This document shows positions 5,201 to 6,203 of a stretch of 6,203 nt of DNA, in pieces. The translations under genes were made by a program, and so were the position numbers. The notes beneath the pieces are model-generated. The model was not told the origin of the DNA. It made no database searches and saw only the letters and a list, made by a program, of their open reading frames with translations. Positions within the stretch are counted from its first letter, which is position 1. Every line of letters starts with the position of its first letter. Source of the stretch: Candidatus Latescibacterota bacterium (GTDB taxonomy: Bacteria; Latescibacterota; UBA2968; GCA-2709665); the NCBI GenBank assembly GCA_030746455.1, contig JASLMQ010000037.1:1-6203 (forward strand), written 5' to 3'.

Positions 5201-6203
5201 CTAGTCGATCGACTCCATTGGGCCGAGTGCCACCATAGCGGGTGGGTCGTTGAGCGGGAAGGCCTCGAGGAAACCGGCGATCCGCTCCGGCGTGACCGCG
5301 TCGATCTCGGCGATCTCTTCCTCGAGTGTCTTGAGTGGCGTGTTCGTGCTGAGACTGCCCACGATCTGCGAAAAGCGGTGCAGGCCGTTTTCGCCGCTGC
5401 AGACCCGGGCGGTCGCGTACTTGGTTCGGGCCCTCGCGAGGGCATCGGCATCCACACCGTTCCTCAGCTCCTCGACCTCGGACCGGACGATGTCCAGGAC
5501 CTGTGAGGCGTTCGCAGGGTCCACGGAGAGGTAGAGGTAGAAGAGGCCCGCGTCGGTGAACCCGAAGTAGTCGGCGGTGGCCTCATCCGCCAGGCCCTTC
5601 TGGATGATCGACCAGAAGAGGCGGCTGTTGCTGGAGGCCCCCAGGTAGGCCGCGAGGAGATCGGCCGTCGTGGCCCAGTCGTCCGAATCGCACGGAGCGG
5701 CGTAGGCCATCGCGATGTGCTCGCGTGCAACGCTGTCGCGCTTCACGACGCGCTGGGCGCTGTGGAAGGCCGGCGCATCCTGGGAGCGGTCGGCCTCGTG
5801 GGACTCCCAGCTCCCACAGTTGGCCTCGACGGTCTCGATGACTTCGTCTCTGTCGAACTGACCCGTAATCACGAAGGTGAGGTTGTTGGGCGCATAGCGC
5901 CGGCCGAAGTACTCGGCCATCTGATCTTGCGTGAGTCCCCCGACGGTCTCCTCGGTGCCCAGCACGCTCTGCCCCAGCGGGTGGCCGGCGAAGGCATCCT
6001 GGATGAGCTCGTCCACGATGAGGGCATCGGGACGGTCCTTGTACATCGCGATCTCCTCGAGGATGACCTTCTTCTCCATGTCGAACTCGGCCTGGGGAAG
6101 GGTCGAGCGCATCATGTCGCTCAGGATCTCGATGGAATCCGCCGCACGCTCGCTCTGGACCCAGTGGAAGTAGGCGGTGCCCTCCCACCAGGTGTAGGCG
6201 TTC
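5201..6203 (-). CDS. M16 family zinc peptidase (insulinase/processing-peptidase type), N-terminus beyond the window
   Basis: About 333 residues are visible, ending ...GPMESID before TAG. The frame stays open to the right edge (NAYTWWEGTAYFHWV), so internal methionines are not the start and roughly 80-100 N-terminal residues, including the HxxEH zinc motif, lie outside. VILEEIAMYKDRPD (from about residue 46 of the visible part) carries the downstream glutamate zinc ligand, and FGRRYAPNNLTFVITGQFD closes the N-terminal M16 domain. The C-terminal M16_C domain shows AAYLGASSNSRLFWSII then KGLADEATADYFGF, matching the family pattern SRLF...kGLAy. An expected total of about 420 residues fits single-unit M16B proteins, which degrade peptides and often occur as paired genes. 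Location cannot be judged without the N-terminus. It is convergent to the sulfatase, behind its own terminator, and probably functionally separate. Confidence 0.92.
   Translation of the reverse strand, partial: NAYTWWEGTAYFHWVQSERAADSIEILSDMMRSTLPQAEFDMEKKVILEEIAMYKDRPDALIVDELIQDAFAGHPLGQSVLGTEETVGGLTQDQMAEYFGRRYAPNNLTFVITGQFDRDEVIETVEANCGSWESHEADRSQDAPAFHSAQRVVKRDSVAREHIAMAYAAPCDSDDWATTADLLAAYLGASSNSRLFWSIIQKGLADEATADYFGFTDAGLFYLYLSVDPANASQVLDIVRSEVEELRNGVDADALARARTKYATARVCSGENGLHRFSQIVGSLSTNTPLKTLEEEIAEIDAVTPERIAGFLEAFPLNDPPAMVALGPMESID

Overview
The window is high-GC bacterial DNA holding three rightward genes and one leftward gene. The set comprises a secreted LamG-type protein, a GH32/43-like beta-propeller protein, an FGly-type sulfatase and an M16 peptidase. 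Protein style, high GC and the LamG/CARDB/sulfatase mix suggest a planctomycete or other PVC-like bacterium, or a sulfatase-rich candidate phylum such as Latescibacteria, Poribacteria or Hydrogenedentes. The sequence alone does not settle which.

Layout. Positions 1-53 may hold the last 16 codons of a gene entering from the left. Two GC-rich hairpins follow (58-74 and 97-123). A LamG-domain protein with a signal peptide starts at 176. Its long frame stops at 1660, but a CARDB-like C-terminal segment continues in another frame from about 1612 to 1950, so the gene appears broken by a frameshift, possibly with loss of an internal segment. One base after that stop, at 1952, begins a cytoplasmic-looking five-bladed beta-propeller protein (to 3400). 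A 196-base gap carries two imperfectly duplicated blocks and two short degenerate tandem repeats. A type I sulfatase follows from a GTG start (3597-5021). A third degenerate repeat and a strong bidirectional hairpin terminator separate it from a convergent M16 zinc peptidase (5201 to the right edge, N-terminus missing).

How the genes may work together. The LamG protein would act outside the cytoplasm. The propeller and the sulfatase have no signal peptide and would act inside. This fits a small locus for breaking down a sulfated glycan, with binding or cleavage outside and desulfation and hydrolysis inside. That is inference from neighbourhood and family; no substrate can be read from the sequence. 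The M16 peptidase faces the other way behind its own terminator and is probably unrelated.

I see no CRISPR array, tRNA, rRNA, transposase or defence system. The points most worth a second look are the frameshifted LamG/CARDB gene, the replacement of the usual catalytic lysine by proline in the sulfatase, and the three decayed 9-10 bp tandem repeats placed next to gene ends.
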